Positions 26,480 through 34,609 of a DNA stretch of 64,000 bases are shown piece by piece. The stretch is taken from the NCBI GenBank assembly GCA_963720765.1, contig CAVRGS010000003.1:186001-250000 (forward strand), given 5' to 3'. Each line of letters starts with the position of its first letter. Position 1 is the first letter of the stretch. This stretch comes from DASUAS01 sp963720765. GTDB lineage: Bacteria > Actinomycetota > Acidimicrobiia > IMCC26256 > DASPTH01. The translations under genes and the position numbers were made by a program. The notes beneath the pieces were generated by a model. The model was not told the origin of the DNA, made no database searches, and saw only the letters and a program-made list of their open reading frames with translations.

Positions 26480-27310
26480 ATGCCGATCGACCAGAACACC
26501 GACACCGACGCCGAGCCGGCCGCCGTCGAGCACGTCAGCTCGAGCGGCTGGGCCTGGCGTTGGACCGGCTGGGCCTCGTGGCCGATCTCGACCGCGGTGC
26601 TGTGGGTCTGCGCGATCGCGGTGGTCGTCGACGTCGCCACGTCGTGGATCGCGGTGCCGACCTGGTACCTCGGCGTCATCGCCCTGTCACCGGCGCTCCC
26701 GCTCGGCGTGCTCCTGGTGGCGTTGATCGGTCCTCGCAGCCTCGGGTTCTCCCGACCGAGCTTCGCCGCATGGCGGGAATTCCTGCTCCTCGGTGGTCCC
26801 GTGCTCCTCGTGTGGTGCATCTCGTACCCGCAGTCGGTGGCCGAGTTCCGCGACGTCGAGGGCATCGTGGTTGCCGTCGCGGGCGAAGAGCTCATCTACC
26901 GGCTGGCCGCGGTCATCCTGATCGGCGCACTCTGCGCACGCATCGCGGGACGCAACTGGCGCGACACCGCGCAGTGGGGCACCGGTCCTGCCATCGGCGG
27001 GCTGGTGGGCGCGGGCCTCGTGTTCAGCTCCCTCCCCGGCCACGTCGAGCAGATGAACGGCGCCGCCAACGTGTTGCCCTTCCTCAGCCTCGCGGTGCTG
27101 CTCGGGTACACCGCGCTGCGGTCGGGCTCGCTCATCCCCGGCTTCCTCGTGCACCTCACCATCGATCTCGCCGCGCTCGGCGTACTTCGCCGGCGCGCTG
27201 CCGAACTCGCTTGCGAGTGGTCGTCGACGTCGGTGCGCTCATCGGTCTCGAGCTCGGTCTCATGCTGGCCGGCCGTCGTCTGGGTCTGCGTCGACGGATG
27301 CCGCGTGTGA
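26480..27310 (+). CDS. CPBP family intramembrane glutamic protease, C-terminal frame uncertain
   Basis: About 277 residues, ATG 26480. Six to eight hydrophobic segments. The protease core has EELIYR (EExxxR, catalytic Glu pair and Arg), the FSSLPGHVEQ segment, and HLTIDLAALG as the last His/Asp motif. CPBP (CAAX-like) proteases cleave within or near the membrane, or act in bacteriocin self-immunity. After residue 235 the sequence becomes Ser/Arg-rich and unlike a membrane protein. The other frames encode a plausible C-terminal helix (GALIGLELGLMLAGRRLG, to 27351), so an indel near 27180-27220 is likely. Confidence 0.78.
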   Translation: MPIDQNTDTDAEPAAVEHVSSSGWAWRWTGWASWPISTAVLWVCAIAVVVDVATSWIAVPTWYLGVIALSPALPLGVLLVALIGPRSLGFSRPSFAAWREFLLLGGPVLLVWCISYPQSVAEFRDVEGIVVAVAGEELIYRLAAVILIGALCARIAGRNWRDTAQWGTGPAIGGLVGAGLVFSSLPGHVEQMNGAANVLPFLSLAVLLGYTALRSGSLIPGFLVHLTIDLAALGVLRRRAAELACEWSSTSVRSSVSSSVSCWPAVVWVCVDGCRV

Positions 27311-27363
27311 TCGACCTGCGCGACCCATCCGTCACGACTGCTGTCAGCTGACGTCGCACCGCG

Positions 27364-28375
<1,012 letters not shown>

Positions 28376-28386
<11 letters not shown>

Positions 28387-29053
28387 GCTCGTCGCAGTCG
28401 CGCAGGATGCGCACGACCTCCGAGTCGGTGGTGGCGGAGAAGTCGCGGTACCACTGACCGATCGCGGCGAACGGGGTGGGAGTCACCACGCACACCACTG
28501 CATCGGCGACCTCCGCCAGAGCGGTGACGGTCGTGGGCGGAGCCACGGGCACCGCCAGCACCACGGGAGACGCGCCCGCGCTGCGCACCACTCGGATCGC
28601 GGCGCGTGCCGTGCTTCCGGTCGCGAGGCCGTCGTCCACCAGTACGACGAGGCGGCCGCCGAGGGGCACGCGGGAGCGCCCGGCTCGGAGGAGCGCCGCT
28701 CGGCGCGCCAGCTCGTGCGCTTCGCGATCCTCGACCGCAGCGAGTTGGGCCGCGGTCACCCGCGACGCGGTGATCACCTCGTGCTCGAGCACGCGCACGC
28801 CACCCTCACCGATGGCGCCCATCGCCAATTCGGGCCGACCAGGAACTCCCAGCTTGCGCACGACGATGACGTCGAGCGGTGCGCCGAGTGCCCGTGCGAT
28901 CGGTGCGGCAACCGGTACGCCGCCGCGCGGCAGCGCGACGACGACCGGATTGCCGTTGACGAGCTCGGGATGGTCGAGCAGCACCGAGGCGAGCGCGACG
29001 CCAGCGGCGTCACGATCGGCGAAGGGCACCTCGAACTCGTGATCGTGCGTCAC
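28376..29053 (-). CDS. Phosphoribosyltransferase-fold protein
   Basis: 225 residues from GTG 29053. The PRPP loop VVLVDDGLATGSTA is clear at about residues 124-137, and LPRGGVPVAAPIA with VRKLGVPG is the N-terminal pattern of the stand-alone 'phosphoribosyltransferase' family often found beside stress genes in actinobacteria. The substrate base is unknown; some relatives are fused to hydrolases. It lies at the edge of the stress island, next to csbD, in the same direction. Confidence 0.8.
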
Positions 29054-29099
29054 GGGGGCTCCCCTCCGCCGACGACACAATCATTGCGTACGTGCTCGC

Positions 29100-29267
29100 C
29101 TACTTGCCCGTGACCTTGTCCTTGACCTTGTCGATCGCGTCGCCGGCCTTGTCCTTGAGCTGGCCGGCCTTCTCGTCGACCTTGCCTTCGCGCTGCATGT
29201 CGTCGTCGCCGGTGATGTCGCCGACAGCCTGCTTCGCTCGGCCCTTGGCTTCGTCGAGGTTGCCCAT
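29100..29267 (-). CDS. CsbD family stress protein
   Basis: 55 residues from ATG 29267 with GGAG upstream. The lysine/glycine/aspartate-rich sequence opens GNLDEAKGRAKQAVGDITGD and has the KVDEKAGQLKDKAGDAID tail: the CsbD fold, a small helical protein. csbD is a SigB-controlled general stress gene in Bacillus subtilis; its molecular role is unknown. A SigF-type promoter lies upstream at 29312-29338, and the sigma factor itself is encoded 0.8 kb away. Confidence 0.9.
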   Translation of the reverse strand: MGNLDEAKGRAKQAVGDITGDDDMQREGKVDEKAGQLKDKAGDAIDKVKDKVTGK

Positions 29268-29311
29268 GGGGTCTCCTTGTCGTTCGTTGTGGTCGTGGTG
29301 TCCTCCGCGTT

Positions 29312-29338
29312 CTGCCCGACGAGGTCGCGAGTTCAAAC
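29312..29338 (-). promoter_or_regulatory. Candidate SigF/SigB-type promoter of csbD
   Basis: Minus strand: GTTT (29335-29338), 17 nt, GGGCAG (29312-29317). It resembles the GTTT/GGGTAT consensus of SigB and SigF promoters and lies about 45 nt before the csbD start. Confidence 0.5.
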
Positions 29339-29360
29339 GTTCTGCTCACACGGGGAGCGG

Positions 29361-29385
29361 GTTGACGGTCGCGCGCACAGGGTAG
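29361..29385 (+). promoter_or_regulatory. Candidate SigF-type promoter of the charged small protein
   Basis: GTTG (29361-29364), 15 nt, GGGTAG (29380-29385), about 46 nt upstream of the ATG at 29432. An overlapping TTGACG/TAGGAG pair could instead be read by the housekeeping sigma factor. Confidence 0.4.
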
Positions 29386-29431
29386 GAGCGGTGAGAGCCA
29401 TGACCCCTTGGCACGACCCTGGAGGTTCCCG

Positions 29432-29638
29432 ATGAGCGACCAGCCCACCCGACCCAACGCCGAGACGCGTGAGGCAGAGCGAGAGGAAGCCGACCGCCCC
29501 GCCGGCGCCGACCGTGAGGCCACTGCTGAAGAAGCCGAGCGCGCCGATGCACGCGGGTTGGACCCCGACGTGGCCGAGCACGAGCGCGACATGGCCGAGC
29601 GTGGCGCGAAGCAGGAGGGCGAAGGTCGCCTGCCCTGA
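29432..29638 (+). CDS. Small highly charged hypothetical protein
   Basis: 68 residues, ATG 29432 with GGAGG 6 nt upstream. About half the residues are Glu, Asp, Arg or Lys, arranged as a long amphipathic helix or disordered stretch with Ala (REAEREEADRP, ADARGLDPDVAEHERDM). No domain is recognised. Position between csbD and the sigF operon, and an upstream SigF-like promoter, suggest a small stress protein (inference). Confidence 0.6.
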   Translation: MSDQPTRPNAETREAEREEADRPAGADREATAEEAERADARGLDPDVAEHERDMAERGAKQEGEGRLP

Positions 29639-29716
29639 CGCGACGGCATCGGCCTCCGGGACGACGGTTGGCGCGCGCGACGTTCCCGCCCGCGTGCGCC
29701 ACCCGTCGCGTTTCGT

Positions 29717-30073
29717 TCAGTCCTGCAAGAGCGCGTCTTCGAGTCCGGTGATCTCGAACACCTTGCGCACCGACGGCTGCGCGCCGACGATGCGGATCGC
29801 TCCGTCGCCGGCTTCGTGCAACCGTTTGTAGGTGCCCACCAACACGCCGAGGCCCGACGAGTCGACGAACGACACCCCGGCGAACTCGAGCGTGATGTCG
29901 CGCGCGCCGAGAGCGATGAGCGTGTTCAGCTCGTTGCGCAGCTGCGGCGACGTCGCGACGTCGATCTCGCCGCGTACGACGACGACCGGTGCGGTGTGAG
30001 CGCCGGTGACCTCGACGCCGAACGGAGTGACCATGGTCGAGCCTTCCCCTGCGTCCAGTGCATTCGTCATCAC
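29717..30073 (-). CDS. Anti-sigma factor antagonist (STAS, RsbV-like)
   Basis: About 118 residues; GTG 30073 or ATG 30070, both overlapping the sigF stop. The STAS fold has VVRGEIDVATSPQL and the phosphorylation loop FVDSSGLGVLV, where the first Ser is the target of the RsbW-type kinase. Unphosphorylated, it would bind the anti-sigma kinase and free the sigma factor. It is the last gene of the kinase-sigma-antagonist operon (31250-29717). Confidence 0.9.
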   Translation of the reverse strand: MMTNALDAGEGSTMVTPFGVEVTGAHTAPVVVVRGEIDVATSPQLRNELNTLIALGARDITLEFAGVSFVDSSGLGVLVGTYKRLHEAGDGAIRIVGAQPSVRKVFEITGLEDALLQD

Positions 30074-30819
30074 GCCTCCGCGACCGCTGAGGCGTGCTCA
30101 CCGAGGGTCTCGAGACTGCGCGCCAACAGGCGCGACACGTGCATCTGGCTGATGCCGATGCGGTCCGCGATCTCCGACTGCGTGAGCCCCTCGAAGAATC
30201 GCAAGTACACGATGTTCTGTTCGCGCTCGGGCAGCACTGCGAGCATCTCGCTGACGGCGACGCGGTCGTCGACCGCGCTCAGCTCGGCGTCGAGCTCGCC
30301 GAGGCGTTGTGCCGGGCTCGTGCCCGACTCGTCGTCGGGGCGCCCGGCGTCGATCGATGCCAGGCGGTAGAGGCTCCCGGCCTCCATGCTCTCGAGGACG
30401 TCTTCCTCGAGCACGCCGGCGCGCTGCGCGATCTCGGCGGGAGTCGGCGGGCGGCCGAGCTCCTGACTGAGGTCGTTGACCGTGCGGTCGAGTTCGAGGT
30501 GCAGCTCCTGGATGCGCCGCGGCACGCGCACGGCCCACCCGCGATCGCGGAAGTGCCGCTTGAGCTCCCCGGTGATGGTGGGCGTGGCGAACGACGAGAA
30601 CTGCAGGCCGCGGTCCGGTTCGAAGCGTTCCACCGCCTTGAGGAGACCGACGAGCGCGACCTGGCGGAGGTCGTCGTGGGTCTCGCCCCGGTGCGAGAAC
30701 CGCCGAGCCAGGAACTCGGCGAGCCGCACGTGCTCCTCGACCAGCTCGTTGCGCAACGCGCGGTCGCCGGTGCGGCGGTACTCGGTGAACTTCTCGTAGG
30801 TGTCAGGCGAGTCGCTCAT
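30070..30819 (-). CDS. sigF: SigF/SigB-family alternative sigma factor
   Basis: 249 residues. Region 2 includes LVEEHVRLAEFLARRF and the FEPDRGLQFSSFATPTITGELKRHFRD block typical of SigB/SigF. Region 3 (GRPPTPAEIAQRAGV) and region 4 (LPEREQNIVYLRFFEGLTQSEIADRIGIS) follow. The ATG overlaps the anti-sigma stop by 4 nt, and the STAS antagonist overlaps its own stop. It should direct the general stress or stationary-phase regulon; promoters of the expected type are found upstream of its own operon, csbD, the charged small protein and the ferritin-like gene. Confidence 0.93.
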   Translation of the reverse strand: MSDSPDTYEKFTEYRRTGDRALRNELVEEHVRLAEFLARRFSHRGETHDDLRQVALVGLLKAVERFEPDRGLQFSSFATPTITGELKRHFRDRGWAVRVPRRIQELHLELDRTVNDLSQELGRPPTPAEIAQRAGVLEEDVLESMEAGSLYRLASIDAGRPDDESGTSPAQRLGELDAELSAVDDRVAVSEMLAVLPEREQNIVYLRFFEGLTQSEIADRIGISQMHVSRLLARSLETLGEHASAVAEA

Positions 30820-31250
30820 CCCTCAACCCGTCGTTCGTCCGATCGCCCCGAGCCGCTCCGTGTCTCCTTCATCACCGCGAACCCGAGATCGCCGTCGTGG
30901 TCGGTCACCTCGTGGTGGTCGGCGACCGAGTCGATGATCGTGCGCGAGAGCTCGTTGAGCTGAGGCAGCGGCGTGCCGGGCCGGCGGCGGGTACGCCCCC
31001 GGGCGAGCACACAGCGGCCGACGACACCGAACGACACCGAGAGCTCGTGGTCGGTCGACGACATGAGCAGGTGGCACAGCTCGTCGACCGCGATCCGGAA
31101 GTCTTCGACTTCGTCGTAGTCGAGACCCGCCCGCACAGCGGCGTCGGCGGCAACGAGCCGGACCGTTCGGAGGTACTCGGAAAAGGGCGGGACGGTCAAC
31201 CACACGTCCTCGCCCACGATCTTCAGGTCGTCCTGGATCCCCGCATCCAT
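30816..31250 (-). CDS. rsbW: RsbW-like anti-sigma factor / serine kinase
   Basis: 144 residues with a GHKL ATPase fold: PFSEYLRTVRLVAADAAVRAG, then the N-box-like DFRIAVDELCHLLM, where Glu coordinates Mg2+-ATP. The C-terminal GDLGFAVMKE strand belongs to the family. The glycine-rich ATP lid is poorly conserved, as in many actinobacterial anti-sigma factors. It is the first gene of the operon, immediately upstream of sigF (ATGA overlap), and a SigF-type promoter precedes it, giving an autoregulated module. Confidence 0.85.
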   Translation of the reverse strand: MDAGIQDDLKIVGEDVWLTVPPFSEYLRTVRLVAADAAVRAGLDYDEVEDFRIAVDELCHLLMSSTDHELSVSFGVVGRCVLARGRTRRRPGTPLPQLNELSRTIIDSVADHHEVTDHDGDLGFAVMKETRSGSGRSDERRVEG

Positions 31251-31288
31251 GCCGTGGTCCCCTCGTGTTCGCTCCGGCGGACAGCAGG

Positions 31289-31314
31289 ATGCCCGGTTCG
31301 AGCGGTCCCGAAAC
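31289..31314 (-). promoter_or_regulatory. SigF-type promoter of the rsbW-sigF-rsbV operon
   Basis: Minus strand: GTTT (31311-31314), exactly 16 nt, GGGCAT (31289-31294). This is a near-perfect SigB/SigF promoter about 40 nt before the anti-sigma start, implying positive autoregulation. Confidence 0.6.
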
Positions 31315-31384
31315 CTGTCGAAACACCTCTTGTGGCGCCTCGTACGAAACCGGCGTGGACGTCGAGCGTAGGGGCGCCGGTGCG

Positions 31385-31390
31385 TATGCT
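31385..31390 (+). promoter_or_regulatory. Candidate -10 box of the second anti-sigma gene
   Basis: TATGCT, 9 nt before ATG 31400, with no Shine-Dalgarno in between; the transcript would be leaderless or nearly so. No good -35 is visible. Confidence 0.35.
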
Positions 31391-31399
31391 CGCCCCACC

Positions 31400-31771
31400 A
31401 TGGATTCCTCCCCCGTCACCGTCACGTTCCCGGCGGTGCCCGAGTACCTGCGGCTGGCGCGCATCGCCACCGCCGACGCGGCCAGCCGGGCCGGACTCGA
31501 CTACGAGGAGATCGACGACGTCCGGATCGCGGTCAGCGAGCTCTGCAGCCTGGTGTCGGTCGATCCCGGAGCGATGGTGACGCTTGCCTTCCGCTCCACG
31601 AACGGGTCGCTCACGGTCGATGGGGAGGCGCGGACCGGGGGCGCCCAGATCACCCCGAACGAGTTGTCCGAGGCGATCGTCGCCGCGGTGGCCGACGACC
31701 ACTCGCTGGTCACCGCCGACGGCGTCACGCGCTTCCGGGTGGTCAAGCGCACCCGCAACGCACCCGCCTGA
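31400..31771 (+). CDS. Second RsbW-like ATPase-type regulator
   Basis: 123 residues, clearly a paralogue of the divergent anti-sigma factor. It shares the PEYLRLARIATADAASRAGLDYEE opening (shortened here) and the DVRIAVSELCSLVS block. The Glu of the N box is kept, but the ATP-lid region is shortened, so kinase activity is uncertain. It may bind a different sigma factor or antagonist. The gene is transcribed away from the sigF operon and ends at a strong hairpin (31800-31838). Confidence 0.75.
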   Translation: MDSSPVTVTFPAVPEYLRLARIATADAASRAGLDYEEIDDVRIAVSELCSLVSVDPGAMVTLAFRSTNGSLTVDGEARTGGAQITPNELSEAIVAAVADDHSLVTADGVTRFRVVKRTRNAPA

Positions 31772-31799
31772 TCGAGGAAGGTCCGAAAGGTCCGGACGC

Positions 31800-31838
31800 G
31801 ACGACGCAGGCTCAGCGGGGACTGGAGCCTGCGTCGTC
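31800..31838 (+). terminator. Strong hairpin, probable terminator
   Basis: A perfect 14-bp stem (arms 31800-31813 and 31825-31838) with an 11-nt loop lies 28 nt after the stop of the second anti-sigma gene. There is no T run, as is common for hairpin terminators in high-GC actinobacteria. Confidence 0.6.
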
Positions 31839-31923
31839 CGGGCCGGGAGGGGCCGGCTCGAACAAGGTTCCCGACCCGCAAGAGCGATAAACCACTCTCG
31901 GAAGATTTTTCCGGGGCCACCAC

Positions 31924-31929
31924 TAGAGT
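31924..31929 (+). promoter_or_regulatory. Candidate -10 box of the SpoIIE phosphatase gene
   Basis: TAGAGT is followed by 6 nt and then ATG 31936; the interval lacks a ribosome binding site, fitting a leaderless transcript. Confidence 0.4.
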
Positions 31930-31935
31930 CGTTCG

Positions 31936-33448
31936 ATGCTGCTCAGGCGGCGGCTCCTGCTGCTCTTCGTCGCCATCGTCGCTGCAGTGTTGGCTCTCGG
32001 CGTCCTCATGGTCCTGGCCCTTCGCCGAGCGCGACGACGCGCAACAGAGGGAGCGGAGCATCTCGGTGGGGGTCGAGCGCGTCGCTCAACTGTCGACGGC
32101 TTACATCGACCAGGAAACGGGGCAGCGCGGCTACGTGCTGAGCGGGGGCGATGCCCCGTTCCTCGAGCCGTACGAGAACGGCCGTGCCGCTGCCCGCACC
32201 CTCGTGGCCGAGCTCGATGCCTCGCTCGACACGTCGGCCCTGCGCACGCAACTCGACCGGGTCACTGCGGCGGCGAGCACGTGGCGCGAGCGGGCGGCCG
32301 CACCCGCGATCGCGCGCACCCGCGCCGGCGACTCCGCGGGGGCCACGGCGTTGATCACCGTCGGCAACGGCAAGGTGCTGTTCGACGAATTGCGGACGGC
32401 CGAGGCGACCCTCACCCGGGAGATCCAGGCCGAGGCACGTCGGGCGAAGCAGCACGTCGACGACATCAGGTCCCGCCTCACCGGCCTCTTCGTCGCCATC
32501 GTGCTGGTCGCGGTGGCCGGTGCGGTGTCGGCCGGTTGGCTCATCCGGCGCTGGGTGACGCGACCGATCGACCAGCTCGCCGACGAGGTCCGTCGCGTCC
32601 GGGGTGGCGCGCTCGACTCGCCGATCCAGATCCTGGGCCCGCCGGAGCTGGCCTCACTCGCCCTCGACGTCGACGCGATGCGCGGGTACATCCGCCAGCA
32701 ACTCGTGGAGTCGGAGCGCTCGCGACAGGCCGTCGAGCAGAGCGCCGCGGTGGTGCTCACGCTCCGTTCCGAGCTCGAACCGATCGTGAACGACATCCCG
32801 GACGGTTGGACCATGGCCGGTCGCCTGCGCGCGGCCGAAGGTGTCGTCGCCGGTGACTGCTACGACCTGTTCGCCACCCGCGGCGGTGAGATCGCGCTCG
32901 TCGTCGTCGACATCGCCGGCCACGGCGCCACCGAAGGCATCCTGGCATTGCGCTGCAAGGAGATGTTGCGCATGGCGCTCACCTCGGGGGCGTCGCCGGG
33001 CGAGGCGCTCGAGACGACCGCCGGGATCCTCGGCGACATGGGCGACGAGGTGTTCCTGACGGCATTCGTCGCCGCCATCGATACCCGCGACGGCACCGTG
33101 CGCTATGCCAATGCGGGCCATCCGCCGGCCTACGTCGTCGGTGACGACTCGGTCGTGTCCCTCGAACCGACTGGTCCGCTGGTCGGTCTGCTCGTCCCCG
33201 GCTGGAAGACCGCCGAGGCCACGATGGCCCCCGGCGACAACCTGTGCGCCTACACGGACGGCCTGATCGAGACCCGCAACACCGACAACGAGTTCTTCGG
33301 TCCCGAACGGCTGGTGGAGATGCTCCAGGGCGCTCGCTGCGCCGAAGCCCCAGCCGTGGTGAAGCGCTGCATCGACGAAGTCGAGTTGTTCTCACCCGAG
33401 GGACTCCGCGACGACGCGACGATCGTCGTATTGTGTCGAGCTGAGTAG
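31936..33448 (+). CDS. Membrane PP2C-type phosphatase (CHASE3-HAMP-SpoIIE), frameshifted near 32020
   Basis: About 504 residues after repair. First helix near residues 7-28. Then a short CHASE3-like sensor domain (YIDQETGQRGYVLSG, residues about 55-180), a second helix, HAMP (IRRWVTRPIDQLADEVRR), and a SpoIIE domain with GDCYDLF, VVVDIAGHGATE, GHPPAYVV and the final DDATIVVL. The Asp residues bind Mn2+/Mg2+. The indel near 32020 separates the first helix from the rest; the repaired junction reads LFAERDDAQQRER. It should dephosphorylate STAS antagonists in response to an extracytoplasmic cue, as RsbU/RsbP do. It is followed by a STAS gene 33 nt later. Confidence 0.9.
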
Positions 33449-33481
33449 TCCGCGACGCAACAGTGCGATGAAGGGCGAGGC

Positions 33482-33793
33482 GTGGCCGATCTGGAGCTCG
33501 AGTCCCGGGAATCCGACGACGGCGCGTCCATGGTGGTGCGGGGCGAGGTCGACATGGCGACCGCGCCGCAGTTGCGCGATGCGCTGCTCGCGCTGGTCGA
33601 CGGCGGCGCGAGCCGCATCGCGCTCGACTGCCGCGGCCTCGACTTTCTCGACTCGTCGGGCATCGGCGTCCTCATCGCGGTGCGCAAGCGCCTCGGCGAC
33701 GACGGTTCGCTGACCCTCGAAGCTCCGCCCGCGCACGTGCGCAAGGTGCTCGAGCTCACCGGCGTGAGCGAGCACGTCACGATCACCTCATAG
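33482..33793 (+). CDS. Second STAS anti-sigma antagonist
   Basis: 103 residues from GTG 33482. VVRGEVDMATAPQL and LDFLDSSGIGVLIAVRKRL match the RsbV/SpoIIAA pattern, with the phosphorylatable Ser in the Asp-Ser-Ser-Gly loop. It lies 33 nt downstream of the SpoIIE phosphatase, its likely activator. It resembles the STAS protein at 29717 but is shorter at the N-terminus. The partner kinase could be any of the three ATPase-type regulators in the island. Confidence 0.88.
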   Translation: MADLELESRESDDGASMVVRGEVDMATAPQLRDALLALVDGGASRIALDCRGLDFLDSSGIGVLIAVRKRLGDDGSLTLEAPPAHVRKVLELTGVSEHVTITS

Positions 33794-33817
33794 GAGCACC
33801 CTCAGACGGGGCAGCTC

Positions 33818-34180
33818 TCAGACGGGCACCTCGCACCACACGACTTTGCCCGACGCGGTGGCGTCGACGCCCCATGAGGAAGCGAGCTGCTCCACCAACG
33901 CGAGCCCGCGGCCGGTGACCGCGTCGGCTTCGTAGTGTCGGACCGCGGGCCGTTCGTTCGACTCGTCCTCGACGCAGATGCGCATGGTGCCGGGCCGCGA
34001 CTCCAGCGTGAGCTGCAGCGGCGTTCGTGCGTGCAGGATCGCGTTGGTGACCAGTTCGGTCACGAGCAGCGCGATCGTGTCGAGCGTGTCGTTGGAGTAC
34101 GTCGTTTCCAGTTCCTCGCGCGCGAGCCGACGCGCGCGTGTCGCGCTCGAGGGTTCCGGAGGCAGGTCGACAGTGAGCAC
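33818..34180 (-). CDS. HATPase_c_2 anti-sigma/serine kinase-like protein
   Basis: 120 residues. Unlike the other two regulators it has complete GHKL motifs: LLVTELVTNAILHA (N box, Glu and Asn), CVEDES (G1-like) and GRGLALVEQLASSWG (G2). It is therefore the best candidate for an active serine kinase in this locus. It converges on the second STAS gene (24 nt gap), and the pair resembles the ATPase/STAS pairs scattered in actinobacterial genomes. Confidence 0.87.
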   Translation of the reverse strand: MLTVDLPPEPSSATRARRLAREELETTYSNDTLDTIALLVTELVTNAILHARTPLQLTLESRPGTMRICVEDESNERPAVRHYEADAVTGRGLALVEQLASSWGVDATASGKVVWCEVPV

Positions 34181-34246
34181 CCGCGTCGATCCTAACGAGG
34201 CCGCATCGGATCGCGACGCCTCTGACCGCGACGGTCGGTGCGTAGG

Positions 34247-34567
34247 TCAGCCGTCGTCGTGCTCGGTGTCGTGCTCGATCTCGGTGATGGAGCCCTCGGT
34301 GAAGAGGTACGTTCGCAGGTGTCGATCGAGCGCTGGGTCGCGACGACGGAGCCACTCGAGGAGCATCGCCGCGTGCTCCTTCTCCTCGTCACGGTGGTGC
34401 TCGAGGATGGCTGCCAGCTCGGGGTCGTCGGTCGCGTGCGCGCGCTGGTTGTACCAGTCGACTGCCTCGAGCTCTTCCTGGATCGACACCACGGCTCGAT
34501 GGGTGTCGACCACTTCCGCGCCGAGGCGCTCCTCGGACTCGTGCAACTCTGTGCTCGCTCCGGCCAT
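34247..34567 (-). CDS. Encapsulated-ferritin (EncFtn) family protein without a cargo tail
   Basis: 106 residues. The sequence follows the encapsulated ferritin pattern closely: HRAVVSIQEELEAVDWYNQR, DPELAAILEHHRDEEKEHA, MLLEWLRR, HLRTYLFTEGSITEIE. The ferroxidase ligands fall at Glu32, Glu62 and His65, with Trp38, the same numbering as Rhodospirillum rubrum EncFtn. In that protein a C-terminal peptide targets it to an encapsulin shell; here the C-terminus is only Glu-His-Asp-Asp-Gly. No encapsulin gene is in the window. It should form an annular decamer that oxidises Fe2+. A SigF-type promoter precedes it. Confidence 0.9.
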   Translation of the reverse strand: MAGASTELHESEERLGAEVVDTHRAVVSIQEELEAVDWYNQRAHATDDPELAAILEHHRDEEKEHAAMLLEWLRRRDPALDRHLRTYLFTEGSITEIEHDTEHDDG

Positions 34568-34577
34568 GTGGAAGGCC

Positions 34578-34603
34578 GTACCCCGCGGGCCGCGATGAGA
34601 AAC
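34578..34603 (-). promoter_or_regulatory. SigF-type promoter of the ferritin-like gene
   Basis: Minus strand: GTTT (34600-34603), 16 nt, GGGTAC (34578-34583). The ATG follows only 10 nt after the -10 element, so the transcript would be leaderless or almost so. Confidence 0.55.
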
Positions 34604-34609
34604 GCTCGC

